In this document: piece by piece, positions 49,430 to 59,431 of the stretch
How the letters are laid out: each line of letters starts with the position of its first letter
How positions within the stretch are numbered: position 1 is the stretch's first letter
Assembly (NCBI RefSeq): GCF_025060375.1
Contig: NZ_JANXCG010000038.1
Coordinates: 44,096-108,095, forward strand
Reading direction: 5' to 3'
From: Meiothermus sp.
GTDB lineage: Bacteria; Deinococcota; Deinococci; Deinococcales; Thermaceae
Length of the DNA stretch: 64,000 bases
Notes under the pieces: model-generated
Database searches by the model: none
What the model was told of the DNA's origin: nothing
What the model saw: only the letters and a program-made list of their open reading frames with translations
Program-made: the position numbers and the translations under genes

Positions 49430-50446
49430 CTAGGCCTCCTCGAGCCGCTCCACCTCGAGCCCTGAGGCTGGAACGGCCCGGGGGATGGGCAGGTGGCCCG
49501 GGGCTCCAGAGAGCCAGCGGTAAAGGTCGTCCATCACCGCGCTGGCCGTGACCGCGCCGCCTGCCCCTGCCCCGGCAAAGTAGAGGGTGCCGATGGGCTC
49601 GCCCCGATACATCAGGGCATTGCGCCCGCTGCCCAGAAGAACTAAGGGGTGCTCTAAGGGCAGCCGCACTGGCCGTACCGCGGCCACCCAGCTCCCCCCT
49701 TCCGGGTAGAGGCTGGCCACCAGCCGGATGGCCTGGCCAGACCGTCGGGCCTCGGCCAGCGCCTCGGGGGTCAGGTGCTCGATGCCGCGGGTGCGCTGCA
49801 GCACCTGGCTCCACTCGAGGGCCGGGTCTGCCGTGAGCCGGCCCAACACGCATATTTTGTGGGCGGCGTCAATACCCCCCACATCCAGCCTGGGGTCGGC
49901 CTCCAGGTAGCCCAGCTGCCTGGCCTCTTCAAGGGCCTTCTGGTAGCCCGCTCCCTCCTCCATCCGGCGGATGAGGTAGCTGCAGGTGCCGTTTACGATT
50001 CCGTGCAACTCCTGGGTCCGGTTGCCCCACAGGCTTTGCAGAGCCCCCAGCACGGGGGTTCCGGCCATCACGCTGGCCTCGTAGTAGAGCTGGCCCCCTT
50101 CGGCGTAGGGACGCAGCTCGCCCCAGCGCTCGGCCAGGAGGGCCTTGTTGGCGGTGATCACCGGCAGGCCCCTCGAGAGGGCCTCCAGAACCAGGTCGCC
50201 AACCCTACCGGTACCCCCGGCCACCTCCACCAGGACCTCCACGCCCTCCAGAAATCCCTTGGGGTCGGTGGTGAGCAAGTGGGAAGGGATTGCAGGGCGG
50301 CTTCTTTGGGCGTCGCGTACCAGCACCCGGGCCAGCTCGAGCCGCACCCCGAGGGCCGCCAGGCGGTCTTGGTGCTGGGATAGAAGCCCTACCCAGGCCT
50401 GCCCCACAGTACCCGCTCCCAAAAGCGCAACGCGAACCGTTTTCAT
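49430..50446 (-). CDS. Homoserine dehydrogenase (short form)
   Basis: VALLGAGTVGQAWV, VITANKALLAERWGEL, GIVNGTCSYLIRRM, DVGGIDAAHKICVLGRL. Confidence 0.95.
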   Translation of the reverse strand: MKTVRVALLGAGTVGQAWVGLLSQHQDRLAALGVRLELARVLVRDAQRSRPAIPSHLLTTDPKGFLEGVEVLVEVAGGTGRVGDLVLEALSRGLPVITANKALLAERWGELRPYAEGGQLYYEASVMAGTPVLGALQSLWGNRTQELHGIVNGTCSYLIRRMEEGAGYQKALEEARQLGYLEADPRLDVGGIDAAHKICVLGRLTADPALEWSQVLQRTRGIEHLTPEALAEARRSGQAIRLVASLYPEGGSWVAAVRPVRLPLEHPLVLLGSGRNALMYRGEPIGTLYFAGAGAGGAVTASAVMDDLYRWLSGAPGHLPIPRAVPASGLEVERLEEA

Positions 50447-50462
50447 GGGCTAAGCCTACCAG

Positions 50463-51611
50463 ATGTGGGTCCTACCCTTGCGCCCTCCTGGTCCGGTCGC
50501 CAAAATCTCAGCTGTGGATCCGCTGGCTGTCCTCAGCCAAGCCGCTCAGGAACGGGGCTTTCTCACCGCCTGGGCGGGTCTTGGGTTGCCCGAGGCGGTC
50601 CAGAGCCGCTACCAGGCCTGGCTGACCCAGGGCCACCAGGCTGGGATGCGCTACCTCTTGGAGCAGGCCCCTGCCCGCCTGGAGCCCACGCGTCGGTTTG
50701 GGTGGGCCAGGAGTGTGCTGGTGCTGGCTGCGCCCCACGCCTACCCTCCGCCCCCCCGCCCCCCTGGGGGCCTCCGCTTGGGCCGGGTGGCCCGCTACGC
50801 CTGGGTGCGGGACTACCACCTTCTCCTCAGGCCCCACCTGGAGGCGCTGCAGGCCCTGGCCCACCGCCTGGGCCTGGAGGCCCGGGCCTATGTGGACACC
50901 GGCCCCCTTTCCGAGCGGAGCTATGCGGTCAAGGGTGGGCTGGGCTGGGTGGGGAAGAGCGCCATGCTGCTCAGGATGGGTGAGGGCAGCTATCTGACCC
51001 TGGCGGTCCTCCTGACCAGCGCTCCTCCACCCCCCGAGCCCCCGCCCTACCCCAACCGCTGCGGGAGCTGCACCCGTTGCCTGAGGGGCTGCCCCACCGG
51101 GGCCCTGCTGGGGGACGGGACCCTGGACGCCCGGCGCTGCATTAGCTACTGGACGATTGAGCACCGCGGAATCATACCCCTTCGGCTGTGGGAGGGTTTG
51201 GGGGACTGGCTTTTTGGCTGCGACATCTGCCAGGAGGTCTGCCCCTGGAACCGCAAGGCACGGGCTTTCTGGGCGGGCTTTTCCCCGGAAGCCGAGCTGG
51301 CCTACCCCAACCTGCTGGACTTTTTCGAGCTGTCCTCCAAGGCCTTTGAGCGAAGGTACGCTCGAACCGCCTTTCTGCGGCCGGGCCGTACCCGCATGGC
51401 CCGCAATGCCTTGGTGGTGCTCTCCAACCTTTCCCACCCCGAGCTCCTCCCTCTGGCCCTCAAGGCTGCTCAGGACGTGAACCCCGTGGTTCGGGCCACC
51501 GCGGCCCAGGCCCTGGCCCGGCTGGGGGAGGGTGCCCTCCTAGAGAGGTTCTTCCAGGACCCCGACCCTGCGGTGGCCCGGGTGGCTCGAGGCTTAAGGG
51601 AGGCCCTCTGA
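50463..51611 (+). CDS. queG: Epoxyqueuosine reductase
   Basis: CGSCTRCLRGCPTGAL, GCDICQEVCPWNR, C-terminal HEAT-like repeats. Confidence 0.94.
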   Translation: MWVLPLRPPGPVAKISAVDPLAVLSQAAQERGFLTAWAGLGLPEAVQSRYQAWLTQGHQAGMRYLLEQAPARLEPTRRFGWARSVLVLAAPHAYPPPPRPPGGLRLGRVARYAWVRDYHLLLRPHLEALQALAHRLGLEARAYVDTGPLSERSYAVKGGLGWVGKSAMLLRMGEGSYLTLAVLLTSAPPPPEPPPYPNRCGSCTRCLRGCPTGALLGDGTLDARRCISYWTIEHRGIIPLRLWEGLGDWLFGCDICQEVCPWNRKARAFWAGFSPEAELAYPNLLDFFELSSKAFERRYARTAFLRPGRTRMARNALVVLSNLSHPELLPLALKAAQDVNPVVRATAAQALARLGEGALLERFFQDPDPAVARVARGLREAL

Positions 51612-51953
51612 GGGCTTGGGTAGGTAGGCCCGGCTCCAGCGGTCTATGGCCTCTATGACCTCCTGTAGGGCCTGTCCTGCTTGGGTCAGGGCATAGCTGG
51701 TCCGGGGGGGCATGGTGGAGTGGATGGTTTTGGAGATGATCCCTAGATGCTCAAGCTTTTCCAAGCGCTGGGCTAAGGTAGCTGGGTTGCAGCCACCCAC
51801 TGCGCGGGAGAGCTCGTTGAAGCCCCGGGGGCCCTGCAGCAGGCTGCGGATGATGTGCAGCGTCCACTTTTCCTGCAGGATGTTAATGGCTTCGTATACC
51901 GGGCAGAAGCTGTGGTCGGCCTCGGTGGTCGCTTGAACGGGGTGCCTGGGCAT
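51594..51953 (-). CDS. HxlR/DUF24 family transcriptional regulator
   Basis: CPVYEAINILQEKWTLHIIRSLLQGPRGFNELSRAVGGCNPATLAQRLEKLEHLGII. Confidence 0.92.
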   Translation of the reverse strand: MPRHPVQATTEADHSFCPVYEAINILQEKWTLHIIRSLLQGPRGFNELSRAVGGCNPATLAQRLEKLEHLGIISKTIHSTMPPRTSYALTQAGQALQEVIEAIDRWSRAYLPKPSEGLP

Positions 51954-51994
51954 CCTGATCCAAGTGTACCATGGCGCTTTCTCTATTCAAATGC

Positions 51995-52024
51995 TTGACT
52001 TCAGATATTACTATGAAATATGAT
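51995..52024 (+). promoter_or_regulatory. Promoter TTGACT-N18-TATGAT with an ATATT-N7-AATAT dyad inside
   Basis: -35 51995-52000, -10 52019-52024, dyad 52005-52021, in the hxlR/yceI divergent gap. Confidence 0.6.
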
Positions 52025-52070
52025 GCGCTTGCCCGACCGCCTGGACTGCGGCGGGGCAGGGAGGAACCGG

Positions 52071-52607
52071 ATGCGCTGGAACTTGGACAGCAGCCACACC
52101 AACGTAGCTTTTGCAGTGAAGCACATGGGCCTTTTCACCGTGCGGGGGCAGTTTAAGAGGGCTACCGGTACGGTGATTACCGACGAGAAAGGGGCGCCCG
52201 AGCGGGTGGAGGCCACCATTGAGGCCGCCAGCATCGAGACGGGAGAGGCCCAGCGGGACGCCCACCTTCGCTCAGGGGATTTTTTGGATGTGCAAAACTA
52301 CCCTGAAATCCGCTTTGTAAGCCAGAAGGTGGAGGCCCTGGGTGAGGGGCGTTACCGGATCCTGGGCGACCTGACCATCCGCGGGGTGACGCGGGAGGTG
52401 GCCCTCGAGGCCGAGGTAAGCCCGCCGGTAAAGGATCCTTGGGGTAATACCCGCATTGGGGCCAGCGCCAGCGGGAGGCTCAACCGCAAGGACTTTGGCC
52501 TGACCTGGAACCAGGTGCTGGAGTTTGGGGCCCTGCTGGTGGGGGAGGAGGTCCGCTTCACTGTGGACGTAGAGGCGGTGGCGGCTTCCGAGCCCGCGGC
52601 GGTCTAG
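52071..52607 (+). CDS. YceI family protein
   Basis: [27 protein letters not shown]; start at 52071 preferred because GGGAGGA precedes it and a promoter overlaps the longer ORF start. Confidence 0.92.
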   Translation: MRWNLDSSHTNVAFAVKHMGLFTVRGQFKRATGTVITDEKGAPERVEATIEAASIETGEAQRDAHLRSGDFLDVQNYPEIRFVSQKVEALGEGRYRILGDLTIRGVTREVALEAEVSPPVKDPWGNTRIGASASGRLNRKDFGLTWNQVLEFGALLVGEEVRFTVDVEAVAASEPAAV

Positions 52608-52615
52608 GAGCAGGG

Positions 52616-53569
52616 ATGCGACCCGTTCTCGGTCTACACCACATCACGGCCATTGCTGGGAGCGCCCAGGGCAACCTGGACTTCTACGCTGGGGTGCTGG
52701 GGCTGCGCTTGGTCAAGCGGAGCGTGAACCAGGACGACCCGGGCACCTACCACCTGTTCTATGCCGACGCGGAGGGTCGCCCGGGTACCGACCTGACCTT
52801 CTTTCCCTGGGAGCACCTAGCCCCGGGCCGTAAGGGCGTTGGGCTCACGGTGGAGGTACAGCTCGCCGTTCCCCAGGGCAGCCTGGCCTACTGGGAGAAC
52901 CGCTTGGGGCGCTACGGGGTGCCCCTGGGTGCTCCTGAGGTGCGCTTTGGGGAGAGGGCCTTGCCCTTTCGCGATCCCGATGGCCTCGAGCTGGCCCTAG
53001 TGGAGACGGCTCCCCGTCCGTTCAGCCCCTGGGAGAAGGGTGGGGTGCCTGAGAAGCACCAGATTATGGGCCTGCACGGGGCGCGCGTCTGGGAGCAGGC
53101 CTTGGGGCCAACAGAGCGCTTTTTGGACTCCCTAGGCTTTTCCTACGTAGGGCACCAGGACGGGTGGCGCCGCTACGCCCTGGCCCCGGGGGGTTCGGGG
53201 GGCTTTTTGGACATCAAGGAGCTGCCCCAGGCCCCCCGGGGCCGCTGGGGGGTGGGCAGCGTCCACCACCTGGCCTGGCGCGTGGAGGACCTGGAGCACC
53301 AGATGGAGGTGCGCCGGATGGTGCTGTCCCAGGGCATCCCCGCTACCCGCTCAATTGACCGTTTCTGGTTCCGTTCGGTCTACTTCAGTGAACCTGGAGG
53401 GGTAGTTTTTGAGCTGGCCACCGACGGCCCCGGCTTTGCCGTGGACGAAGACCCCGCCCACCTGGGGGAGCGGTTGGTGCTCCCCCCCTGGCTCGAGCCC
53501 AGGCGGGCCCAGATCGAGGCGGGCCTACCCCCGCTCGAGCTACCCCAGCCTCGCCATGAGCGGGTTTAG
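52616..53569 (+). CDS. Ring-cleaving dioxygenase/glyoxalase family (MhqO-like)
   Basis: GLHHITAIAGSAQGNLDFYAGVLGLRLVKRSVNQDDPGTYHLFYAD; VHHLAWRV. Confidence 0.88.
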   Translation: MRPVLGLHHITAIAGSAQGNLDFYAGVLGLRLVKRSVNQDDPGTYHLFYADAEGRPGTDLTFFPWEHLAPGRKGVGLTVEVQLAVPQGSLAYWENRLGRYGVPLGAPEVRFGERALPFRDPDGLELALVETAPRPFSPWEKGGVPEKHQIMGLHGARVWEQALGPTERFLDSLGFSYVGHQDGWRRYALAPGGSGGFLDIKELPQAPRGRWGVGSVHHLAWRVEDLEHQMEVRRMVLSQGIPATRSIDRFWFRSVYFSEPGGVVFELATDGPGFAVDEDPAHLGERLVLPPWLEPRRAQIEAGLPPLELPQPRHERV

Positions 53570-54173
53570 CTACATCCACCGCTTTGAGCCGGGCCCTCGG
53601 GCCTGCACCCTGCTTTTGCTCCACGGCACCGGTGGAAACGAAGACGACCTGGTGCCCCTGGCCCGAAGCCTCGCTCCAGGCGTACCCTTGCTCTCCCCTA
53701 GGGGCAGGGTGCTGGAGAACGGGGCTCCTCGTTTCTTCCGCCGCTTGGCCCCTGGGGTCTTTGACGAGGAAGACCTGAAGGCCCAGGCCGCCGAACTGGC
53801 CGGCTTTGTCCGGGAGGCTTGCCGCCGCTATGGGCAGGAGGGCCGACCGGTCTATGCGCTGGGCTACTCCAACGGGGCCAATATGGCCGCGGCCTTGCTG
53901 CTGCTACACCCTGACCTGTTGGAGGGAGCCCTGTTGCTTCGGCCTGTTCTCCCTTTGCAGCCTTGCCCCTTGCCGGACCTGTCGGGCAGGGTGGTCTATG
54001 TGGCTGCCGGCAACCAGGACCCCTGGGCGCCGCGGGAGCGGGTGGAGGCCTTGCTGGACTGCCTGGAACGGGCCGGAGCGCAGGTCGAGGTCACCTGGTG
54101 GCCAGCTGGGCACGCCCTAGAGGCTGCTGAACTGGCTGCTGCCCAGGCCTGGCTGGCCCGCAACCTGCCCTGA
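53556..54173 (+). CDS. Alpha/beta hydrolase, phospholipase/carboxylesterase (MhqD-like)
   Basis: LLLLHGTGGNEDDLVPLA, VYALGYSNGANMAAALL; overlaps upstream gene end. Confidence 0.86.
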   Translation: MSGFSYIHRFEPGPRACTLLLLHGTGGNEDDLVPLARSLAPGVPLLSPRGRVLENGAPRFFRRLAPGVFDEEDLKAQAAELAGFVREACRRYGQEGRPVYALGYSNGANMAAALLLLHPDLLEGALLLRPVLPLQPCPLPDLSGRVVYVAAGNQDPWAPRERVEALLDCLERAGAQVEVTWWPAGHALEAAELAAAQAWLARNLP

Positions 54174-54192
54174 GCTTTTGGCCCCCGTGACC

Positions 54193-54819
54193 TCACAGCT
54201 CGATCAGGGCGTAGGCGAAGGCGTTGACCACCCGCACCCCCTCCGGGCTCAGGTACTCCCGTTGGGGCTGCGCTTCGTAGAGGTGCACATGTCCGTGTAC
54301 GTGCAGCCTGGGGCGGTAGAGGCGGTGGAAAAGACCCAGGGCGCGGCTGCCTCGGTGGGCGAAGTCGGCGCCAGCGTGGGGGCCTGGAGGAGGGGCGTGG
54401 CTGAGCAGGATGTCCACACCATGCCCTCGAGCCAGCCGGCGAGGCATGAGTAGAGGGAACCAGGACAGAAAGCGGCCCTGCGCCTCCGCTTCGCTGTACT
54501 GGCCCATATCGCGCTGATTGTAGCGGGGACAGCCACCCCAGCCGGCGACCCTAAGCCCAGCCACCTCCACAATCCGCCCGTGGGCTGCAATGGCCCCCCC
54601 GGGTGGGGTGAGGTGGCCCAGGTAGTCCTGCACGTACTCCTCTTTGTGGTTGCCGTGGACGTAGACCACCGGCACGCGCACCTTGGTGGCTACAAACTCT
54701 ATGTAGCTGCCCGGCAGGTCGCCGGCGATGAGCACCAGGTCAAAGGGGGGCAGGTTGCCGGGAAAGCGCTCCTGGTAGATGAAGGGGTGAATTTGGTCAG
54801 AAAGGGCCAGAATCCGCAC
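54193..54819 (-). CDS. Metallophosphoesterase
   Basis: MRILALSDQIHPFIY, LVLIAGDLPG, VYVHGNHKEE, HVHGHVHLY. Confidence 0.85.
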   Translation of the reverse strand: MRILALSDQIHPFIYQERFPGNLPPFDLVLIAGDLPGSYIEFVATKVRVPVVYVHGNHKEEYVQDYLGHLTPPGGAIAAHGRIVEVAGLRVAGWGGCPRYNQRDMGQYSEAEAQGRFLSWFPLLMPRRLARGHGVDILLSHAPPPGPHAGADFAHRGSRALGLFHRLYRPRLHVHGHVHLYEAQPQREYLSPEGVRVVNAFAYALIEL

Positions 54820-54917
54820 GGATGTGGGTTCCTTTTTCTTCCAAATTTACACCGTCGGGTCCAGATCTCGGCCGCGTTCTGTTCTTGGCAGACCCCTGTG
54901 GTACCCTGGGGCTGGCT

Positions 54918-56495
54918 ATGCTGGAAAGCCTCGAGGTGCAGAACTTGGCGGTGCTGGAGCGGGTATCCCTGGAGCTGGGGCCGGGCCTCACCGCGCTCAC
55001 CGGGGAGACCGGGGCGGGTAAAAGCCTGTTGGTGGACGCTTTGCTGCTGCTCCTGGGGGAGAGGGCCGAGGGGTTGCTGCGCCCGGGGGCGGATACCCTT
55101 TTGGTCACGGCTTTTTTCAATGGAAAGAGCCTTTCCCGAAGATTTTCGGGGGGGCGCAGCCTGGCCCGCATAGAGGGCGAGGTGGTCAGCCTGAGGGAGC
55201 TGGCCGAGGAGGCCAGCCGGTACTTGGCGGTGCACGCCCAGCACGCGGCTTTGGCCCTGGTGGGCCGCAGGGCCCAGCGCAGCCTGCTGGACACGCGGGT
55301 TGAGCCCGGGTTGCTGGAGCGCTACCGCCAGACCTACGCCCACTACCAGGCCCTTCAGGAGGAGGTGGCCAGGCTCGAGGCCGCGGCCCGCGAGCGGGAG
55401 CGTAGGGTGGATGTTCTGCGCTTCCAGATTCGGGAGATTGAGCAAGCCCAGCTCGTCCCCGGTGAGGTTGAGCGGCTGCAGCAGGAGGCCGAGCGGCTGC
55501 GCCATCTGGAGACCCTAAGGGCGCGGGTGTCGGCGGCTGTTGTGGCCTTGAGCGGGGAAGGCGACGCGCTGGGGCTGGTGGCGCAGGCCCTTCGGGAAGT
55601 GCGGGCAGCCGGCCGGCACGACCCTCACCTGGAGTCCCTAGGGCGCGACCTCGAGGGGGCCTTGGATGGCCTCAGGGCGGTGAGCCGGGAGCTGGAGGAT
55701 TATCTGGAGGGCCTGGAGGCCGACCCTGGGCGGCTGGAGGAGGTGGAGGCCCGACTGGCCTTGATTGAGCGGCTGGAGCGCAAATACGGCGAGGGGATTC
55801 CGGGCATCCTCGGGTTTGCCGAGGCGGCAAAGCGTGAGCTGGAGAGCCTCGAGGGGGCCGAGGAGCGCCTGTTGGGCCTCCGGGCCCAGGCGGAGCAGGC
55901 CTGGCGAGACCTCCACCTGCTGGGAAGGCAGCTCTCAGAGGCCCGAGCGGAGGTGGCGGGCTGGCTTTCTGAGGCCGCCACGCAGGAGATCCGGGCCCTG
56001 GGCATGCCCGCGGCCCGCTTCCGGGTGGCCCTCTTTCCCCTGGAGAGCCCAGGGCCCGACGGCCTGGAGGATGTGCAGTTTCTCTTTTCTGCCAACCCTG
56101 ACCTGCCCGAAGTGCCCCTGGAGAAGGCCGCCTCAGGGGGGGAGCTTTCCCGGGTGATGCTGGCGCTGGCCCTTCTTACCGGGGCTGAGGCCGAGACGGT
56201 GGTTTTTGACGAGGTGGACGCCGGGGTTGGGGGAGAGGCGGCTTGGCGGGTGGCTGAAAGGCTGGCCCGCCTTGCCGAGGGCCGCCAGGTGCTGGTGGTC
56301 ACCCACCTGCCGCAGATTGCCGCACGGGCCCAGGCCCATTACCGAGTGGTCAAGGAGGGGGGGGCGGTGCGGGTGGAGCGGGTAGAGGGGGAGGAGCGGG
56401 TGCGGGAGCTGGCTCGCATGCTCTCGGGTAGCTACTCGGAAGCGGCCCTGGAGCATGCCCGGGAGCTGCTCGCGGCCGCAAGAAAGACCGCTTGA
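54918..56495 (+). CDS. recN: DNA repair protein RecN
   Basis: MLESLEVQNLAVLERVSLELGPGLTALTGETGAGKSLLVDAL; GGELSRVMLALALL, VFDEVDAGVGGEAAWRVAERLARLAEGRQVLVVTHLPQIAARA. Confidence 0.96.
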   Translation: MLESLEVQNLAVLERVSLELGPGLTALTGETGAGKSLLVDALLLLLGERAEGLLRPGADTLLVTAFFNGKSLSRRFSGGRSLARIEGEVVSLRELAEEASRYLAVHAQHAALALVGRRAQRSLLDTRVEPGLLERYRQTYAHYQALQEEVARLEAAARERERRVDVLRFQIREIEQAQLVPGEVERLQQEAERLRHLETLRARVSAAVVALSGEGDALGLVAQALREVRAAGRHDPHLESLGRDLEGALDGLRAVSRELEDYLEGLEADPGRLEEVEARLALIERLERKYGEGIPGILGFAEAAKRELESLEGAEERLLGLRAQAEQAWRDLHLLGRQLSEARAEVAGWLSEAATQEIRALGMPAARFRVALFPLESPGPDGLEDVQFLFSANPDLPEVPLEKAASGGELSRVMLALALLTGAEAETVVFDEVDAGVGGEAAWRVAERLARLAEGRQVLVVTHLPQIAARAQAHYRVVKEGGAVRVERVEGEERVRELARMLSGSYSEAALEHARELLAAARKTA

Positions 56496-56524
56496 AGCTC
56501 GCTTCTTACCGGTCTGGGCAGCGG

Positions 56525-56553
56525 TTGCGGTAGAAGCAAGGGGTGCATACACT
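56525..56553 (+). promoter_or_regulatory. Sigma70-like promoter TTGCGG-N17-TACACT upstream of the GGDEF gene
   Basis: -35 56525-56530, -10 56548-56553; predicted TSS lies just before ATG 56576. Confidence 0.5.
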
Positions 56554-56575
56554 AGGGGCAAACTTTGTAATTTTT

Positions 56576-57907
56576 ATGGACACGCCCGGTGTGGTAATTG
56601 AACCCGAGACCCTGGCCTGGTTGGATGCACTTCCAGAGGCGGCGGTATGGCTGAACCCGGAGGGGTGCATCGGTTGGTGCAACGCGGCCGCCAGATCCCT
56701 TCTAGGCGCCCAGCTCCTGGGTAAGCCTCTGCAGGACTGGTTCCAGCCTGCCTCGGCGCACCAGGGGCCGGCGTGGTGGCAGGGCGGTTCAGAGGGTTTG
56801 CTGGGCCTTCCGGGCAAGCGTTGGCGCTGGTTCAGGCCGAGCCAGGCCCCTTACAAGGGCGGCTGGCTTTGCATCTTGCACGAGGTAACCCAGGAGCACA
56901 CCCAGGCCCTGGCCTACGCCTCCTCCCTCGAGGTGCTCGCCGGCCTTCTCACCCAGGAGGAAAAACCCGAGCGCCTGTTCCAAAGAATCCTGGAGGCTGC
57001 GGTAAAGGTGGTGCCCGGTGCTGAGGCGGGTAGCCTTACCCTGCTGGAGAATGGTGCCTTCCGCTACGTGGCCCAGATTGGCTTTGACCCAGGGCTGACC
57101 CAGCACTCGGTGAGCTACCAAGATGAGCTGCGCTGGTATGGGCTGGGGGAGGAGGCCTGGCTGCTTGGTAAGCCCCGCTTGCTGGTGGCGCCAGAGCTTC
57201 AGGAGCGCTCGGGGATGACCGCAACCCCTGGCTCGGAGGTCTTCCAAAAGGCCGGGAAAATAGAGCACCTAAAGGCCACCATTACTGTTCCCGTGGTGCT
57301 TCAGGGTAAGGTGATGGGTACCTTGAACCTGGACGCCTTCACCTCCACAGAGGCCTTCCCAAGGGAGAGCCTGGCCATCGCCCAGACCTTTGCCTTGCAG
57401 GCTGCCACGGTGCTCTATGGGCTGCTCTCCCGGCGCTACCTCGCTGAGCTGGCCCTTCAGGACCCTCTTACTGGCCTTGGCAACCGCCGGGCCCTGGAGG
57501 AAAGCTTCCTCCGGGTCAAGGCCCAGGCGGAGCGGCTGAGCCTCCCGCTTACCCTTATCTACTGGGACATGGATGGCCTGAAGCGGATTAACGACCGGTA
57601 CGGCCACGCCGCGGGGGACCAGGCCCTCAAAATACTGGCGACGGCCCTGAACAGCGTGTTGCGCAAGGAGGACCAGGCTTTTCGCATCGGGGGGGACGAG
57701 TTTGTAAGCCTGCACCTGGGGTTGCCCCTGGAGGAGGCTCCGGAGGTGGTTGAGCGGGTGCGGGCCGAACTCCACGTGGAGGTCAGCGCGGGGGCGGTTC
57801 GGGTCTCCGCCCTGATGGACCTGGCCACCGCCCTCAGCCAAGGCGATGCGGCCATGTACGCCGACAAGCGCCGGGCGCGCCGTTCAGCGGTTGAGGAGGG
57901 TTTTTAG
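56576..57907 (+). CDS. PAS-GAF-GGDEF diguanylate cyclase
   Basis: PAS-like N-terminus, GAF region, GLGNRRALEESF, RIGGDEFVSL; start at MDTPGVV preferred. Confidence 0.88.
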   Translation: MDTPGVVIEPETLAWLDALPEAAVWLNPEGCIGWCNAAARSLLGAQLLGKPLQDWFQPASAHQGPAWWQGGSEGLLGLPGKRWRWFRPSQAPYKGGWLCILHEVTQEHTQALAYASSLEVLAGLLTQEEKPERLFQRILEAAVKVVPGAEAGSLTLLENGAFRYVAQIGFDPGLTQHSVSYQDELRWYGLGEEAWLLGKPRLLVAPELQERSGMTATPGSEVFQKAGKIEHLKATITVPVVLQGKVMGTLNLDAFTSTEAFPRESLAIAQTFALQAATVLYGLLSRRYLAELALQDPLTGLGNRRALEESFLRVKAQAERLSLPLTLIYWDMDGLKRINDRYGHAAGDQALKILATALNSVLRKEDQAFRIGGDEFVSLHLGLPLEEAPEVVERVRAELHVEVSAGAVRVSALMDLATALSQGDAAMYADKRRARRSAVEEGF

Positions 57908-58501
57908 CCCATCGGCCACGTACTGAACCGCCAGGGCGGCCAGCAGAATTCCCAGAACCCGGGTAATCACGTTGATTCCCGTACGCCCGAGGGAGTTGGC
58001 AAACTTGAGCGCGGCCCGGAGGGCCCAGTAGGTGATGAAGAGCACCGCTGCCGCCATCAGGAGCACCAGCCCGAACCCCCAGGCTCCGCCCGGGGCTGTC
58101 CCGGTCAGTATGAGCACCGCCGCTAGGGTGCCGGGCCCAGCGATCAGGGGGATGGCCAGGGGGAAGACCGATATGTCCGAGCGGGCCTGGGATTCCGCGT
58201 GCTCCTCGGTGGTTTCGCGCTCGAGCCGGGCATAGACCATGTCCAGGGCGATTCGGAAAAGGAGTATGCCCCCAGCCACCTTGAGTGCGGCCAGGCTGAT
58301 GCCCAGGTGGTGCAGGACCGCGTTGCCCACCAGCGCGAAGCTCAAGACCAGGAGTCCTGCGATCAGGGTAGCCCGCAGCGCGATGCTCTTCTGCTCGGTG
58401 TAGTTGCGGGTGCCTACCAGGGCCAGGAAGAGGGGAATAAGGCCGATAGGGTCTATCAGCACGAAAAAGGTCAGGAAGGCCTTCAGAGCGAATTCAATCA
58501 T
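57884..58501 (-). CDS. MarC family integral membrane protein
   Basis: FLTFFVLIDPIGLIPLFLAL, AIPLIAGPGTLAAVLIL, RTGINVITRVLGILLAALAVQYVADGL. Confidence 0.93.
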   Translation of the reverse strand: MIEFALKAFLTFFVLIDPIGLIPLFLALVGTRNYTEQKSIALRATLIAGLLVLSFALVGNAVLHHLGISLAALKVAGGILLFRIALDMVYARLERETTEEHAESQARSDISVFPLAIPLIAGPGTLAAVLILTGTAPGGAWGFGLVLLMAAAVLFITYWALRAALKFANSLGRTGINVITRVLGILLAALAVQYVADGLKTLLNR

Positions 58502-58507
58502 GGGGGA

Positions 58508-58972
58508 CTAGCCCGAGGCCATCAGGGCCTCGAATTCTTCCTGTAGGGCCTGGGCCTGCTCTTTTGAGCGAGCCACCACTAGAATAGCGTCTTCTCCGGC
58601 CAAAGTGCCCACAATATCGTCCCGGCGAAGCCGGTCAATCAGGAGGGCGATGCCCGAGGCGTGGCCTTCTGAGACCTTGAGTACCAGAATGTTCTCCCCT
58701 CGGTCTACGTCGTGAACGAAGCTGGGAAAGATACGGCGGAGTTCCTCCTTGGCGTGTTCGGCCATCTCCATGCCCGCAAGCACGTACTTGTGCTTTCCGC
58801 CGCCCAAAGGTAGGCGCACCAGCCGCATCTCGTTGATGTCGCGGCTTACGGTGGCCTGCGTGACCTTGAAGTTCATCTGACGGAGCCGCTCCACCAGCTC
58901 GGCCTGGGTGGATATGGTTTCCCGACTGATGATTTCCTGGATGGCCCGTTGCCGCTGTTCCTTGCTCGCCAT
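58508..58972 (-). CDS. argR: Arginine repressor ArgR
   Basis: [60 protein letters not shown]. Confidence 0.95.
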   Translation of the reverse strand: MASKEQRQRAIQEIISRETISTQAELVERLRQMNFKVTQATVSRDINEMRLVRLPLGGGKHKYVLAGMEMAEHAKEELRRIFPSFVHDVDRGENILVLKVSEGHASGIALLIDRLRRDDIVGTLAGEDAILVVARSKEQAQALQEEFEALMASG

Positions 58973-59070
58973 GATGGGGTTGGCCTCCGAGCGATTATAC
59001 GCTGAATACCGGCGCCTTTAGGCATAAAAATGCAGGCCGACCTCTGCCGACCCGCCTTGGGAAGGCCCCT

Positions 59071-59379
59071 TTAGTCTGCCGACTCGCTCGCTTCGCGAGG
59101 GTACATCTGGTCGAGCAGGCGGGTCAGCCGGTCTTCGGGGAGCAGGTTTTCGCCAATCTTCAGCCGGCCAGTGAGGAGTTCCTTCATGGCCCAGGTAACC
59201 GGGTTGGGGTCCGGCTTGTCGCCTTCCAGGGTGTGCATGCGGGGCTGTTCTTGGGGTTCTAAGACGGTGTTCTTGAATTCGTAGCGAAGAAGTTGCTGAG
59301 CCCGCTTAGCGGTTACCACCGTGAGGCGGTACTTGGAGTCGGTCAGGAAGAGGAGCCTGTCAATGCCGGGTTCTGCCAC
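59071..59379 (-). CDS. rpoZ: RNA polymerase omega subunit
   Basis: [85 protein letters not shown], closely Thermus-like. Confidence 0.93.
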   Translation of the reverse strand: MAEPGIDRLLFLTDSKYRLTVVTAKRAQQLLRYEFKNTVLEPQEQPRMHTLEGDKPDPNPVTWAMKELLTGRLKIGENLLPEDRLTRLLDQMYPREASESAD

Positions 59380-59431
59380 GTTCTACCTCCACAACCAGCC
59401 CCACATTCTACACCTGAAGAGAACCCATGGT

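Noticed and set aside
50508-51437. 309-aa minus-strand ORF antisense to queG
   Set aside because: queG is strongly supported by iron-sulfur motifs; the antisense frame has no domain.
58994-58999. TATAAT upstream of argR and possible ARG box
   Set aside because: The -10 is plausible but no convincing -35 and no proper ARG-box dyad; not strong enough to list.
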